NCBI GenBank assembly: GCA_021205255.1
Contig: JAJPXW010000280.1
Location: 1 to 6,337 of the forward strand
DNA: 6,337 nt
Source: Burkholderiales bacterium
Lineage (GTDB): Bacteria; Pseudomonadota; Gammaproteobacteria; Burkholderiales; Burkholderiaceae_F
Direction of reading: 5' to 3'
This document shows positions 6,196 to 6,337 of the stretch, in pieces. A program made the position numbers and the translations under genes. The first letter of the stretch is position 1; every line of letters starts with the position of its first letter. Under the pieces are notes generated by a model. It was not told the DNA's origin, did no database searches, and saw only the letters and a list, made by a program, of their open reading frames with translations.

Positions 6196-6224
6196 ATTAA
6201 AATGAGAATGACTCTCAATTACAA
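6196..6224 (-). promoter_or_regulatory. Candidate promoter of the metal operon
   Basis: On the minus strand, TTGTAA (6224-6219, 4 of 6) is followed after 17 bases by TTTAAT (6201-6196, 5 of 6). Transcription would start near 6189, a short leader that still contains the ribosome binding site of the first gene. The Fur-like palindrome fills the spacer exactly. Confidence 0.55.
6203..6217. promoter_or_regulatory. Fur-box-like operator (7-1-7 palindrome)
   Basis: TGAGAAT-G-ACTCTCA is a 7-1-7 inverted repeat with 6 of 7 paired positions matching. It is close in form to the Fur-family consensus TGATAATnATTATCA. It sits between the -35 and -10 of the operon promoter, where a bound repressor would block polymerase. 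The related regulators Zur, PerR or MntR cannot be excluded from sequence alone. Confidence 0.6.
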
Positions 6225-6243
6225 CATCCTAAGTCTATACCGT

Positions 6244-6307
6244 ATTTCGATTTAAGGAAACACACTTTTTCAGTTAAAAGCCGAGTTTCCTTATTTGCAT
6301 TCGAAAT
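6244..6307. repeat. Nested long inverted repeat upstream of the metal operon
   Basis: Three arms nest. ATTTCGA (6244-6250) pairs with TCGAAAT (6301-6307), TAAGGAAAC (6253-6261) with GTTTCCTTA (6285-6293), and CTTTT (6265-6269) with AAAAG (6276-6280) around a 6-base loop. This gives 21 paired positions with small internal loops. It may be a bidirectional terminator isolating the operon from a gene to the right of the window, though neither strand has a long T-tract. A regulatory RNA or protein-binding structure is also possible. Confidence 0.5.
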
Positions 6308-6337
6308 GAATTCAACTTACAGCTTATTATTCTATAT

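Overview
This window looks like a moderately AT-rich bacterial chromosome segment. A tRNA gene with an encoded CCA end, Shine-Dalgarno-led genes, a Fur-like operator and a two-paralogue HMA-like/P-type ATPase metal operon all fit an anaerobic Firmicute. My best guess is a Negativicutes/Sporomusa-type organism, but that placement is a low-confidence inference from gene content and protein style, not from any search.

Layout. (1) 56-131, minus strand: a tRNA-Ala with anticodon CGC, a promoter-like pair upstream and a small hairpin downstream. (2) 132-570: a gene-free stretch with one short inverted repeat. (3) 571-1635 and 1864-2931, plus strand: tandem paralogues of the acyl-CoA:6-aminopenicillanate acyltransferase-like (peptidase C45) Ntn-hydrolase family. 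The second copy keeps the expected catalytic residues (Cys103, Asp125, Arg320). The first has all three replaced (Ser103, Asn125, Lys319) in an otherwise well-kept protein, so it looks like a pseudoenzyme or a functionally redirected copy. (4) 2932-3162: a convergent intergenic region with two hairpins, one suited to terminating each strand. (5) 6177-3163, minus strand: a three-gene operon. It encodes a one-helix membrane protein with a charged helical, acidic C-terminal tail; a P1B-type metal ATPase whose membrane metal motif reads Tyr-Ser-Cys instead of Cys-Pro-Cys; and a small protein with a Cys-less HMA-like domain plus a C-terminal membrane hairpin. (6) 6178-6337: the operon control region. 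A Fur-box-like palindrome fills the 17-base spacer of a promoter, and a large nested inverted repeat lies upstream.

How the parts fit. The metal operon is one regulated unit: the Fur-family operator would couple it to metal status, the ATPase would move a transition metal across the cytoplasmic membrane, and the two small membrane proteins flanking it probably act as scaffold or metal-handling partners. The architecture recalls mycobacterial PacL (DUF1490) proteins paired with P-ATPases, and DUF6110-type small proteins of Clostridia. The C45 pair has no visible link to the metal operon and is transcribed toward it.
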